Source of the DNA: JAAUTT01 sp038213375
GTDB taxonomy: Bacteria; Bacteroidota; Bacteroidia; Bacteroidales; JAAUTT01
Length of the DNA stretch: 64,000 bases
Direction: 5' to 3'
Assembly (NCBI GenBank): GCA_038213375.1
Contig: JBBQTB010000009.1
Location: forward strand, 1 to 64,000
The translations under genes and the position numbers were made by a program. The first letter of the stretch is position 1, and each line of letters begins with the position of its first letter. The notes under the pieces are model-generated. The model saw nothing but the letters and a program-made list of their open reading frames with translations, ran no database searches and was not told where the DNA came from. This document shows positions 17,866-26,572 of this stretch, piece by piece.

Positions 17866-19464
17866 TTATTTTGTTACTGCTTGTTCGTGCATTGTATTGG
17901 CCCGGCCGGATGGATCAGAGTTTTCCTGCCATTTTGGAACCCATTTCACCACGGTTTTGATGGCCGATTGTTGGGGATAGAATTTCTCAAAAATAGCACG
18001 AAAGTAATATGCCTCTTTTGTAGCTGGCGTATTATAAGGAAATAACTCAGCAGCCGTGGCAAATTCCTTATCTGAAACCTTACTGTTGCAATGGGCAATA
18101 ATCTGGTCGATCCAGTTGTATCCAACGCCATCACTAAACTGCTCTTTCTGTCTCCATAAAATGGATTGCGGCAAGTAAGGATCGTTTTTATCGTCAAACG
18201 CTTTCCGAACGATGTATTTCTCCATTCTTCCTTCCGAACGTTTTGGCATTCGATCTTCCGGACGGATTGACATGGCTAAATCAAGGAAACGACGATCGAG
18301 GAAAGGTACACGGGCTTCGATACCGAATGCCATGGTCGATTTGTCGGCACGCAAACAGTCGGCTGTGGATAGAAGGTTTACTCGGCGAACAGTTTCATCT
18401 GCAAATTCTTCAGCTGACGGAGCGTTGTGGAAATAGAGATAACCACCAAATACCTCATCGGCACCTTCACCTGATAACACTACTTTAATACCCATTTCAG
18501 ATATATATTTCGAAAGGAAATACATAGGAGTGCTCGCCCGGATTGTAGTTACATCATAACTTTCGATATGCCAGATAATTTTTTCAAGTTCTTTAATACC
18601 CTCTTCAACGGAAAAAAACACCTCGTGATGTGTGGTTCCGATAAATTTTGCAACTTCACGGGCGGCCTTAATATCAGGAGCATCATTTGAAAGTCCTACT
18701 GAAAAGGAATGCAATTCCTGTTTGGTCCCACGAAGAAGGCGTTTTGTAATCGATGATATCAAGCTGGAATCTAAACCGCCTGAAAGTAGCACCGCCAGTG
18801 GCACATCGCTCATCAATCGAACACGTGTGGCATCAATTAAGGCGTCTCTGAGTTGGTTCAAATCGACAGGTTTATTAGCTACTTTATAATCCTGCCATTC
18901 GGGCTTGTAATATTTCACGAGTCCGGTTTCTGGTGTATAATAATGTCCCGGAGGGAAAGCTTCGAATTCAACGCATTGATCGGTTATTGACTTCATTTCC
19001 GACGAGAAATACATATTTCCATCAGCATCTTTTCCGTAGTACAAAGGTTTGATACCTATGGGATCGCGACCTACCATGTATTTTTCGTTGTCGTCATCAA
19101 TAATTACAAACGAAAAAATTCCACGCATTTTATTGCAGAAATCGAGACCATATTGTTCATAAAGATGAACAATTACTTCACTATCGCACGTTGTTCTGAA
19201 GGTATGATTTTTTAAAATGCCCTGGCGTAATTCCATATGGTTATAGATTTCGCCATTGTGCATCACATATGCATTGGTTGTTCCCTGAATGGGTTGACGA
19301 CCTGTTGTAAGGTCAATAATCGACAATCGTTCGTGGCAAAGAATTGCTCCTGAGGGGCTAACATGTACTCCACTTTCATCAGGTCCGCGGTGACTCATAC
19401 GTTTTGAGAGTTTCTGGACTTCTTCAGGGGATCTCTTACCAATTACAGCTAAAATTCCGCACAT
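17866..19464 (-). CDS. asnB: Asparagine synthase (glutamine-hydrolysing)
   Basis: A 532-residue enzyme making asparagine from aspartate, glutamine and ATP. The N-terminal glutaminase domain begins with the nucleophile Cys2 (MCGILAVIGK) and has MSHRGPDESG, HERLSIIDL and HNGEIYNH. The synthase domain from about residue 205 has the pyrophosphate loop VLLSGGLDSSLISS and LSGEGADEVFGGYLYFHNAP, then FGIEARVPFLDRRFLD. Length is close to E. coli AsnB (554). The gene is divergent from an Lrp/AsnC-family regulator 326 bases away, a context suggesting amino-acid-responsive control. Good match across the whole protein. Confidence 0.95.
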   Translation of the reverse strand: MCGILAVIGKRSPEEVQKLSKRMSHRGPDESGVHVSPSGAILCHERLSIIDLTTGRQPIQGTTNAYVMHNGEIYNHMELRQGILKNHTFRTTCDSEVIVHLYEQYGLDFCNKMRGIFSFVIIDDDNEKYMVGRDPIGIKPLYYGKDADGNMYFSSEMKSITDQCVEFEAFPPGHYYTPETGLVKYYKPEWQDYKVANKPVDLNQLRDALIDATRVRLMSDVPLAVLLSGGLDSSLISSITKRLLRGTKQELHSFSVGLSNDAPDIKAAREVAKFIGTTHHEVFFSVEEGIKELEKIIWHIESYDVTTIRASTPMYFLSKYISEMGIKVVLSGEGADEVFGGYLYFHNAPSAEEFADETVRRVNLLSTADCLRADKSTMAFGIEARVPFLDRRFLDLAMSIRPEDRMPKRSEGRMEKYIVRKAFDDKNDPYLPQSILWRQKEQFSDGVGYNWIDQIIAHCNSKVSDKEFATAAELFPYNTPATKEAYYFRAIFEKFYPQQSAIKTVVKWVPKWQENSDPSGRANTMHEQAVTK

Positions 19465-19790
19465 ACTACAATTTTTTAATGGGTGTTAACTATTATTTGT
19501 TATTTTTTCGGTTACACGTTAATTATAAAAAGGGGGTGCGTTTATAAATTATTCACAAATTTACCATATTTGATTTCAATTTTAAACCGCATTCGATGAT
19601 TATGTTTTAAATCAAAATAAATACCGCTATATTTCTTTAAAATAGTAACTAAAAACAGTACAAAAATATTTATCTGATTTGATTATGCAAAGAAAAAATG
19701 AAGAAATATTTCATTTTGGGAATATTTATTTCAATTTTAATTAAAATTGAGTTTAAACTTTATAATTTTGAAAAATAATTTTAAAAAACC
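19465..19790. promoter_or_regulatory. Divergent asnB / Lrp-family control region
   Basis: A very AT-rich 326-base spacer from which both asnB (left) and the Lrp/AsnC gene (right) must be transcribed. It contains no ORF. The notable element is the perfect palindrome at 19731-19750. A TAnnTTTG-type -7 element (TAATTTTG) lies at 19763-19770, just past the palindrome and 20 bases before the regulator start. No matching -33 TTTG at the usual spacing was found. Confidence 0.5.
19731..19750. promoter_or_regulatory. Perfect 20-bp palindrome, candidate Lrp-type operator
   Basis: TCAATTTTAA is followed immediately by its exact reverse complement TTAAAATTGA, centred 50 bases upstream of the Lrp/AsnC gene start. 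An eight-base palindrome GTTTAAAC follows at 19751-19758. Lrp/AsnC dimers bind AT-rich dyads, so autoregulation and control of divergent asnB are reasonable. Chance AT-rich symmetry is the alternative. Confidence 0.5.
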
Positions 19791-20255
19791 ATGGATAACT
19801 TTCAAATTGATAGTCTAGACCGCAAAATACTTGCAATTATTAAAAACAACGCCAGAACTCCTTTTTTAGAAGTAGGAAGAGCATGCGATGTTTCCGGAGC
19901 TGCAGTTCATCAGCGGGTGCACAGGTTAATGAAAGAGGGGGTTATATTGGGCACCGAGTTTATCCTTGATCCTAAAAAAGTGGGTTACCATACCTGTTCC
20001 TACATAGGGGTTTTTCTTGAAAAGGCGAGTTTATACAAAGATGTAGCCAAACAACTGGAACAGATCCCGGAAATTGTGGAATGTCATTATACAACCGGTA
20101 ACTATTCCATTTTCATTAAGATCTATGCTAAAAACAATGAACACCTTCGAAATATTTTAACCGATCAGTTACAATCAATACCCGGTATAGCTCGTACCGA
20201 AACGTTTATTTCGCTCGAAGAAAGCTTTAAGCGGCAATTGCCGGTTGAAAAATAA
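19791..20255 (+). CDS. Lrp/AsnC-family transcriptional regulator
   Basis: A 154-residue regulator. Residues 1-60 form the winged helix-turn-helix (LDRKILAIIKNNARTPFLEV, then CDVSGAAVHQRVHRLMKEGVI), and 65-145 the RAM ligand-binding domain (YIGVFLEKASLYKDVAKQL, VECHYTTGNYSIFIKIYAKN, TETFISLEES). These proteins form octamer-like assemblies whose DNA binding responds to amino acids. Facing asnB across a palindrome-bearing spacer, it probably senses asparagine or a related amino acid. Target and effector are inferred from context only. Confidence 0.9.
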   Translation: MDNFQIDSLDRKILAIIKNNARTPFLEVGRACDVSGAAVHQRVHRLMKEGVILGTEFILDPKKVGYHTCSYIGVFLEKASLYKDVAKQLEQIPEIVECHYTTGNYSIFIKIYAKNNEHLRNILTDQLQSIPGIARTETFISLEESFKRQLPVEK

Positions 20256-20409
20256 AATTCAATTTTTTTTAGGATTGCGACTATTTCTAAAAATTATTTT
20301 AATACTAAAACCAATAAAAATGATCTGGTCAATTGTCTATGTAAATTTTCAGGATTACAAAATTCGCAAATTTCATTTATTTCTGTTGTATAAGTAATTG
20401 ATCTTACAA

Positions 20410-21159
20410 CTAAGAACTTACGACTATTCTCTGTTTTACCACTTCGTATATCATAACTGAAGCAGCGGCTGATACATTCAATGATTCGATTTTACCAAAC
20501 GTTGGTAGTTTTACCAAATAATTCGAAATACGCAAAAGATCTGTACTTATACCGGTTTCTTCAGATCCCATAATTAATGCAACAGGTTGCCTGTAATCGT
20601 TTGTAAAATATAAATCAACAGCTTTTTCAGTGGCTGCAACCAGCGTCAATCCGCTATCCTTTAAGAATTTTGATGTTTGTAGCAGGTTTTTTGTTCTGCA
20701 AACAGGGATGTGATGCAAAGCGCCTGCCGATGTTTTTAATGCATCGGCGTTAATTTGTGCGGAACCCTTTTCGGGAACTATAATGGCATCAACGCCGGCA
20801 CATTCAGCGGTTCGGGCAATTGCTCCAATGTTTCGTACATCAGTTAGCGAATCCAATATCAATACAAAAGGTATTTTTCCCTGTTCGAAAAGCCCCGGTA
20901 TGATGGTTTCGATATTGTGATATGAAATAGGCGAGATATATGCCACTACACCCTGATGATTTTTTCTCGTAACCCGGTTTAATTTTTCGATGGGAACATA
21001 CTGGAAAGGAATGTTCGAGCCTTTGATGTCGTTAAATAGCTCCTGAAATAGCTCTCCGGCTAATCCTTTCTTTATTAATACCCTGTCAATTTCTTTTCCT
21101 GAACGAATGGCCTCCTGTATGGAATGAATGCCAAAAATAAAATCGGTGCTTTGGTTCAA
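20410..21159 (-). CDS. rlmB: 23S rRNA 2'-O-ribose methyltransferase (SpoU/TrmH family, RlmB-like)
   Basis: The SPOUT methyltransferase body is complete: substrate-binding N-domain (FIFGIHSIQEAIRSGKEIDR, KLNRVTRKNHQGVVAYI), motif 1 TDVRNIGAIARTAECAGVDA, motif 2 ALIMGSEETGIS and motif 3 PTFGKIESLNVSAAASVMIY, giving the trefoil-knot AdoMet site. It should methylate a conserved loop of 23S rRNA. No ATG lies near the natural start. I chose the TTG at 21159, which gives a normal N-terminus of about 250 residues. The frame stays open to an ATG at 21357, but those 66 extra residues are encoded by the adjoining tandem repeats (LLIDLSGLIDLSGFKNLTG) and are unlikely to be native. Confidence 0.85.
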   Translation of the reverse strand: MNQSTDFIFGIHSIQEAIRSGKEIDRVLIKKGLAGELFQELFNDIKGSNIPFQYVPIEKLNRVTRKNHQGVVAYISPISYHNIETIIPGLFEQGKIPFVLILDSLTDVRNIGAIARTAECAGVDAIIVPEKGSAQINADALKTSAGALHHIPVCRTKNLLQTSKFLKDSGLTLVAATEKAVDLYFTNDYRQPVALIMGSEETGISTDLLRISNYLVKLPTFGKIESLNVSAAASVMIYEVVKQRIVVSS

Positions 21160-21242
21160 TTTGATGTGTGTTTTGAAATGAGTTTCAAAGGTAGGCTTTA
21201 TGCTGATATATACAATGAATAAGTTATACTGGTTGCTGATGA

Positions 21243-21862
21243 GACCTGTCAGGTTTTTAAAACCTGACAGGTCTATCAAACCTGACAGGTCTATCAACAG
21301 ATAAAACCGCAAATTATGTTTAGCATAACACTGGTTATACTTGGTTCTATTCTTCAAAGACCTGACAGGTTTTTAAAACCTGTCAGGTCTATCAACAGCT
21401 AAAACAGCAAATTATGTTTAACGTAACACTGGTTTATACTTGGGTCTATTCTTCAAAGACCTGTCAGGTTTTTAAAACCTGACAGGTCTATCAACAGATA
21501 AAACCGCAAATTATGTTTAGCATAACACTGGTTATACTTGGTTCTATTCTTCAAAGACCTGTCAGGTTTTTAAAACCTGACAGGTCTATCAACAGATAAA
21601 ATCGCAAATTATGTTTAGCATAACACTGGTTATACTTAGTTCTATTCTTCAAAGACCTGACAGGTTTTTAAAACCTGACAGGTCTATCAACAAATACAAC
21701 CGCAAATTATGTTTAGCATAACACTGGTTATACTTAGTTCTATTCTTCAAAGACCTGACAGGTTTTTAAAACCTGTCAGGTCTATCAACAAATACAACCG
21801 CAAAATTATGTTTAACATAACACTGGTTTATACTTGGGTCTTGGTTCTATTCTTCAATGCTG
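21243..21862. repeat. Tandem array of six ~98-bp units with nested palindromes
   Basis: Six head-to-tail units with palindromes starting at 21243, 21359, 21458, 21556, 21654 and 21752 (spacings 116, 99, 98, 98 and 98). Each unit has a 31-base palindrome made of two arms containing ACCTGWCAGGT around a T5A4 centre, then about 67 bases of conserved AT-rich linker. Unit 1 carries an extra 18-base half-arm. The linker end TTCTATTCTTCAA matches the last codons and stop of the adjacent GWxTD gene (21847), so the unit appears to have arisen by tandem duplication that includes that gene's 3' end. The other edge runs into the rlmB 5' region. Linkers are nearly identical, so it is not a CRISPR array. 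Confidence 0.9.
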
Positions 21863-23130
21863 TAGACTTTTCCCTTTCTCCACGAATCAATGGCGGTTCG
21901 CCAGAAAGGGCTATAGGAATCGTTGCGAATCATGATGTAATGGTTTTCACTATAAGGCGTTGCTATTTTATTGAAGGTGATGTTCAGGTTGGTAGCATCT
22001 TGCCGAACATAATATTCCCAGATTTCATTGGTAGCTTCTTTTTTAATATAACTCGGTGGCCCGAATATCATATAAATCATTCCCCGATCGGTTTTCCAAC
22101 CTTCCTTATAACTTGTAAAATATTGATTGGCATAAGTCATACGGGTATAGTAAATTCGTATCAATTCTCTTGTTATTTCCGGGTTTCCATTTAAACCTAA
22201 CCAATAATTATCAACTGTAAGCTTATACTTATCATTGCTTTGCAATTTTCGGAATTCCTCTGAGGTTGTAATAAATTCCAATGGTGGTATCATCGCCTGT
22301 GCACCTTTTATTTTAGGGTAATTCTCTCCATAATTGGCAAGCAATAACCCTTCCTTTTGGGTTGTATCGGTTTGTACGAAATAGAGACCCTTGTATGTTA
22401 GTAGAAAAGCTTGTTGAGGATTATAGTCAAAAACCCACAGGCTATCGGCCTTAAAATTAAACGTTGGTTCTACGGCAACAGAGAATGGCGGTAAAGGAAG
22501 CGGTGTATTATCCTTGTGGTATTTTACGAAAAGTTTTTTTGTATTCGTCTGGTTAGCTATAATATGTATGGGCTCATCTGTATTAAGATAGGATCTAAAC
22601 AATGGGGCATCGTTGGGATGAGTCAATATTTTGAAGTTTTGTGAGGAAAAATGAGACATTTTATTCACCGTTATCATGTTCTGCTGATAGGTATTGTGGA
22701 TAATATCTGATAATGAAATCCGCATTGAATATATTTTCCCGGGAATGGCTTTTACTGATATGGCTGTTACAATAACACGCTTACCATTTTGTTTTTCAAA
22801 TTTTCGTATAAATGTGGCGCTGTCGGCAATTTTCTTGTTGGCTGGGTCGGTGGTAATGTCGAAAAGCTGATATTGTATTTTAACTTTTGCCTGCATCGCA
22901 TTTTCGGGGTTTGCCTGGTTAAATAACAATTCATCGGTATTTAACCTGATAAGGAGTTGAGATGCTGTGTCACTTTGGTGAAAAACCATATATTCAGGAT
23001 GAATAAATCCAGATCCCGGGGTATATAAATACGACTGATTTTGTTGCTGTACAACTTTGCGCTTGGTGGCACATGAGTACCCCAGAATTACCAGCAATAG
23101 GCAAAAGCCCAAAACTTTGAATGATCGCAT
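21847..23130 (-). CDS. GWxTD-domain lipoprotein
   Basis: A 427-residue secreted protein. The N-terminus (FKVLGFCLLLVILGYSCATK) is a lipoprotein signal with the acylated Cys at about residue 19. The C-terminal 150 residues hold the GWxTD domain: EGWKTDRGMIYMIFGPPSYI and NEIWEYYVRQD. GWxTD proteins are widespread in Bacteroidota; their role is not established, though some are linked to surface machinery. It sits 33 bases downstream of the ABC-F gene on the same strand, and its stop codon lies inside the last unit of the repeat array. Confidence 0.85.
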   Translation of the reverse strand: MRSFKVLGFCLLLVILGYSCATKRKVVQQQNQSYLYTPGSGFIHPEYMVFHQSDTASQLLIRLNTDELLFNQANPENAMQAKVKIQYQLFDITTDPANKKIADSATFIRKFEKQNGKRVIVTAISVKAIPGKIYSMRISLSDIIHNTYQQNMITVNKMSHFSSQNFKILTHPNDAPLFRSYLNTDEPIHIIANQTNTKKLFVKYHKDNTPLPLPPFSVAVEPTFNFKADSLWVFDYNPQQAFLLTYKGLYFVQTDTTQKEGLLLANYGENYPKIKGAQAMIPPLEFITTSEEFRKLQSNDKYKLTVDNYWLGLNGNPEITRELIRIYYTRMTYANQYFTSYKEGWKTDRGMIYMIFGPPSYIKKEATNEIWEYYVRQDATNLNITFNKIATPYSENHYIMIRNDSYSPFWRTAIDSWRKGKVYSIEE

Positions 23131-23163
23131 GTAGGGTTATTTTTTGAAATCGGAGTAAATTTA

Positions 23164-25110
23164 CTAAAATCTTTGTTCTTTTAATTGCTCAAGTTCGGTA
23201 TTCAATCGTTCCCAGGTCGACATTTCTTTTTCAAGCAACTTTTCTACTTCACCATGCCTATTGTAAAGTTTTTCTCCAGAGCTTTTTTCGATGTTATCGG
23301 GATTGGCGAGCAATGAAGTTATTTCTTCCAATTCTTTCTCAAGCGATTCGATTTTTTGTTCCGAAGCAACAACCTGCTGGCTTGCCTTACGAATAACTTT
23401 GTCCATCTCTTTCTTCTCGAGATAATCCTGTTTGATGGCCGATGATTGTTTCGACACAGAATCTATTACAGGTTTTACTTTCTGGTTCAGCTCAACCAGA
23501 TTTTCAAGTTTGCGTTTTTGGAGAAATTCATAAATACCGCCCAGATGCTCCTTTATTTTTTGATTTTTAAACTCATACACCTTATTGACTAATCCGTTGA
23601 GAAATTCACGATCGTGAGAAACCAGAATTAACGTGCCATCGAAAGCCGCCAATGCTTGCTTTAGTATATCCTTCGAACGCATATCGAGGTGATTGGTTGG
23701 CTCGTCGAGCACCAATAGGTTTACCGGTTGCAACATGAGCTTTACCATGGCAAGCCGGGAACGCTCACCACCTGAAAGAACTTTCACCTTCTTATCCACA
23801 TCGCCGCCACGAAACAGGAAAGCGCCGAGCAAATCGCGAATTTTGGTGCGAATGTCACCAACAGCCACCTTATCGATGGTCTCAAGAACGGTAATGTTTT
23901 CATCCATCAGTTCATCCTGATTTTGGGCGAAATAACCAATGGAGACATTATGACCGACCTTCATATCACCAACATAATCAACCTCACCCATCACGATTTT
24001 AGAAAAAGTAGATTTGCCTTCTCCATTTTTGCCTACAAAAGCTATCTTTTCACCGCGTTCAATTACAATGTCAACATCATCGAGAATTGTTTTGTTACCA
24101 TATTTTTTGGTAACTCCCCTGGCATTAACAACTACAGTGCCAGAGCGCGGTGCTGGCGGGAACTTAATATTTATGGCCGACATATCTTCCTCATCCACCT
24201 CAATACGATCGATTTTATCAAGTTGTTTGATCCGGCTTTGAACCTGAACTGCTTTAGTTGCTTTGTATCTGAATCGTGAGATAAAATCTTCGGTTTCTCC
24301 GATTAATTTCTGCTGGTTGCGGTATGCCGACATCTGTTGGTCGCGTCTTTCTCTTCGAAGTTCAACATATTCGGAGTAGGCTGCTTTGTAATTATATATC
24401 TTGCCCAACGATATTTCAATCGTTCTGTTGGTAAGGTTATCGAGAAAAGCTTTATCGTGAGATATTATAACAGCCGCACCACTAAAATCTCTGATGTAGT
24501 TTTCGAGCCAGGTGATGGATTCGATGTCGAGGTGATTCGTAGGCTCGTCGAGTAGCAACACGTTAGGGTGGCGGAGTAGTATTTTTGCAAGTTCAATACG
24601 CATACGCCAGCCTCCGCTGAATTCCTTTGTCTGCCTGTGAAAATCACTTTGCGAAAAACCAAGTCCAAGAACTGTTTGTTCGAGCGATTCGTCGATATTG
24701 GCGCCGCCCAGCATATGAAAACGATCGCTTAGATCGGATATTTCGTGTATCAGATCTAGGTATTCCTGACTTTCGTAATCTTCGCGATAAGTGAGAGTGC
24801 GGTTAAGTTGTTGAATCCGTTTGTCCATTTCCAGAACTTCAGAGAAGGCAGTGCGGGCTTCGTCGAGAACTGTCTTGCCATCCTGATGAATCATCTGTTG
24901 AGGCAGGTAGCCAATCTTAGCATCTTCAGGAATCACAACCTCACCAGAGGAAGGTTGTTGTAAACCACACAAAATTTTAAGCATGGTTGATTTTCCGGCG
25001 CCGTTTTTTCCAACCAAACCAATTCTGTCCTTAGGATTTACAAGAAACGAAACATCCTTAAACAAGTTAAACCCACCAAACTGAACCGTTAACTGATTGA
25101 CTGAAATCAT
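23164..25110 (-). CDS. ABC-F family ATPase
   Basis: A 648-residue soluble protein with two ABC ATPase domains and no membrane segments. Domain 1: Walker A GLVGKNGAGKST, signature FSGGWRMRIELAK, Walker B VLLLDEPTNHLD. A charged linker (about 235-300, YSEYVELRRERRDQQMSAYR) matches the ribosome-contacting P-site tRNA-interaction motif. Domain 2: FVGKNGEGKST, LSGGERSRLAMVK, LVLDEPTNHLD. The C-terminus (about 540-640) is a coiled coil (VVASEQKIESLEKELEEI). ABC-F proteins act on the ribosome to relieve stalls or protect from antibiotics; Uup/YfmR-like housekeeping is more likely than resistance. It is first in a unit with the GWxTD gene. Confidence 0.92.
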   Translation of the reverse strand: MISVNQLTVQFGGFNLFKDVSFLVNPKDRIGLVGKNGAGKSTMLKILCGLQQPSSGEVVIPEDAKIGYLPQQMIHQDGKTVLDEARTAFSEVLEMDKRIQQLNRTLTYREDYESQEYLDLIHEISDLSDRFHMLGGANIDESLEQTVLGLGFSQSDFHRQTKEFSGGWRMRIELAKILLRHPNVLLLDEPTNHLDIESITWLENYIRDFSGAAVIISHDKAFLDNLTNRTIEISLGKIYNYKAAYSEYVELRRERRDQQMSAYRNQQKLIGETEDFISRFRYKATKAVQVQSRIKQLDKIDRIEVDEEDMSAINIKFPPAPRSGTVVVNARGVTKKYGNKTILDDVDIVIERGEKIAFVGKNGEGKSTFSKIVMGEVDYVGDMKVGHNVSIGYFAQNQDELMDENITVLETIDKVAVGDIRTKIRDLLGAFLFRGGDVDKKVKVLSGGERSRLAMVKLMLQPVNLLVLDEPTNHLDMRSKDILKQALAAFDGTLILVSHDREFLNGLVNKVYEFKNQKIKEHLGGIYEFLQKRKLENLVELNQKVKPVIDSVSKQSSAIKQDYLEKKEMDKVIRKASQQVVASEQKIESLEKELEEITSLLANPDNIEKSSGEKLYNRHGEVEKLLEKEMSTWERLNTELEQLKEQRF

Positions 25111-25385
25111 GATAAATAAACAAATTTTTAGAGGACAAAACTACATGAATTTTTCCGGATTTGACAACAATCAAAAAAGTTTCAAGGGGAATACCGTCGA
25201 ATAGGCTATAGGCTGTGAGCAAATAAAGGAGTATATTCAGTTTGATTCACTTCAGTATAATATTGCTGCCACGCATGAAGCGTTGCCGCTTGCATGAGAT
25301 TCACTATCCTGTACAATAAACCTGGAGCGGGCTACAATCCTTGACTAACCCACTAACCGGCAATTTATATATATGATACCGGCAA
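25111..25385. other. Spacer bearing direct-repeat copy 1
   Basis: Spacer between the ABC-F start and the HEPN gene end. No ORF is supported. Its right half is the direct-repeat element at 25281-25376. Confidence 0.5.
25281..25376. repeat. ~97-bp direct repeat, left copy (flanks MNT/HEPN)
   Basis: Aligns with 26190-26286 over its whole length with one single-base gap. Shared blocks are CGTTGCC, TGAGATTCACTATCC, GTACAATAAA, GGAGCGGG and ACCGGCAATTTATAT. The stop codon of the HEPN gene (25386) lies ten bases beyond its right end, inside a second CCGGCAATTATAT block. Confidence 0.8.
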
Positions 25386-25787
25386 TTATATTTCGGCTAT
25401 TCCAATTGTATTAATTGCAAAATGCCTAAACTCTTGAGCTAACTGAACGGACGTTTCTAATTCCTCTTTTGTTAAATAAATCGACTTATCTGGGTAGCGA
25501 ATTTGAACACTAAATCCATTTAACAATATTGCCTTATCATAAGTTTGTTCGCTAATCTTCAGTTGTGCTGACAATAAATCCAAAAGATAAATCAGATTAT
25601 GAGAACGTTCAAACTCAATATCAAAATGAACAAGAACCGCTTTAAGATACTTCTCGGCTGCTTGTTGGCAATGAAACGCTATCGTATCGAAATATTGGGG
25701 AATATGAATGTAGAATAGTTTTGCTGGGCCTAAATCGTGGTCAGCTTTATCAATCCACCCATTGATGAGTTCATCCTTTTCGCTCAT
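25386..25787 (-). CDS. HEPN-domain protein (toxin-type partner of MNT)
   Basis: A 133-residue helical HEPN protein. Key segments are LINGWIDKADHDLGPAKLFY, IAFHCQQAAEKYLKAVLVHF and the RSHNLIYLLDLL helix, which occupies the place of the R-x-H or THDL ribonuclease motif. HEPN/MNT pairs act as toxin-antitoxin or anti-phage modules in which MNT adenylylates and silences the HEPN RNase. Its start overlaps the end of the MNT gene by 17 bases, the usual coupled arrangement. The pair sits between two direct repeats, suggesting acquisition as a cassette. Confidence 0.85.
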   Translation of the reverse strand: MSEKDELINGWIDKADHDLGPAKLFYIHIPQYFDTIAFHCQQAAEKYLKAVLVHFDIEFERSHNLIYLLDLLSAQLKISEQTYDKAILLNGFSVQIRYPDKSIYLTKEELETSVQLAQEFRHFAINTIGIAEI

Positions 25788-26091
25788 AAAGAATTTGTGA
25801 TGTTTTTAAGGCAGAGCTTACAAATGAATATTTTTCTTGTTTCTCTTGATCAAACTCCTTCTGAGTATAAACCAGAATATCCATTGGAATCATTGAACCT
25901 ATCAATGATTTTTGAATATCAAAACTTCTCCTATGTCTCGGTAAATCTGTCTCCTTTATCACTAACAAATCAATGTCACTGTCATTATTAGGATTCCCAG
26001 CAGCATATGAACCAAATAAAATAATTCTATCAGGATTAAACCTAATGGCAATCCTATTTACAATCTCATTTATTTTAGATCTTTCAATCAT
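25771..26091 (-). CDS. MNT-family nucleotidyltransferase (antitoxin)
   Basis: A 106-residue minimal nucleotidyltransferase. The catalytic motif GSYAAGNPNNDSDIDLLV is the classic GS-x(10)-DxD metal-binding site, preceded by IAIRFNPDRIILF. It likely transfers AMP from ATP onto a Tyr of the HEPN partner, neutralising it. It is the first gene of the two-gene unit on the minus strand and overlaps the HEPN gene. About 100 bases upstream lies the right-hand direct repeat. Confidence 0.87.
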   Translation of the reverse strand: MIERSKINEIVNRIAIRFNPDRIILFGSYAAGNPNNDSDIDLLVIKETDLPRHRRSFDIQKSLIGSMIPMDILVYTQKEFDQEKQEKYSFVSSALKTSQILYERKG

Positions 26092-26189
26092 TTTTTATCA
26101 AAAAGTATCGCAATTTACATTTTTTTTAGGACTCACTTATGGTTTGCGGTTCGTTTTTTTTGCTGGTTGCTAACGTTGGCGGTATAAAA

Positions 26190-26286
26190 CGTTGCCACCT
26201 GCGTGAGATTCACTATCCGGGTACAATAAATTAGGAGCGGGTCTCAACCTTTCACTATCCTAATCACCGGCAATTTATATACATGA
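26190..26286. repeat. ~97-bp direct repeat, right copy
   Basis: Partner of 25281-25376. It is preceded by GCTAACGTTGGCGG and followed by GACGTTGGCTGC, so this copy is framed by two direct ACGTTGGC motifs. Its ends (GGTATAAAACGTTGCC and CCGGCAATTTATATAC) are imperfect inverted repeats, so the element may fold. It also contains TTCACTATCC twice. It separates the MNT/HEPN pair from the DUF2442/DUF4160 pair. Confidence 0.78.
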
Positions 26287-26305
26287 CGTTGGCTGCTGTT
26301 GTTTT

Positions 26306-26560
26306 TTATTTTCCCCAATCATACAAACTATCAGGACAGAAATCAATACCATTATCCCAATAAACTGTCTCTAAATCAGAATTTAACTTAACTGTCATAA
26401 AGTAATCAGGATTTAGTAAATCTCTAAATTTCGAATTGTCTGACTTTGACCAATCAATAAGTTTTTGGCTGAAGTCGACTGTTTTAGTTTCGCCTGTATT
26501 AAACAAAACATTTATCTTAAACGGCTCGACCTTATTAATATGTTTAATTAAATGTAGCAT
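26306..26560 (-). CDS. DUF2442-domain protein
   Basis: An 84-residue protein of the DUF2442 family: FKINVLFNTGETKTVDF, a middle FRDLLNPDYFMTVKLN and the closing VYWDNGIDFCPDSLY. DUF2442 proteins are small, often paired with DUF4160 and found in mobile or toxin-antitoxin-like settings; their role is unproven. It lies 12 bases after the DUF4160 gene on the same strand, so the two form one unit. Confidence 0.8.
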   Translation of the reverse strand: MLHLIKHINKVEPFKINVLFNTGETKTVDFSQKLIDWSKSDNSKFRDLLNPDYFMTVKLNSDLETVYWDNGIDFCPDSLYDWGK

Positions 26561-26572
26561 AAATTTTATTTT

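Noticed and set aside
21243..21862. Array could be a CRISPR
   Set aside because: The ~67-base parts between palindromes are nearly identical in every unit, so there are no variable spacers, and no cas genes are near.
21709..22194. 161-codon plus-strand ORF
   Set aside because: Made of repeat-array sequence and the antisense of the GWxTD gene; no independent coding signal.
23923..24279. Plus-strand ORF opposite the ABC-F gene
   Set aside because: Antisense shadow of a well-supported ABC-F ATPase.
25281..26293. Integron attC sites
   Set aside because: The framing motifs are direct ACGTTGGC copies and do not form the inverted RYYYAAC/GTTRRRY pair; no integrase was seen. Left as unclassified repeats.
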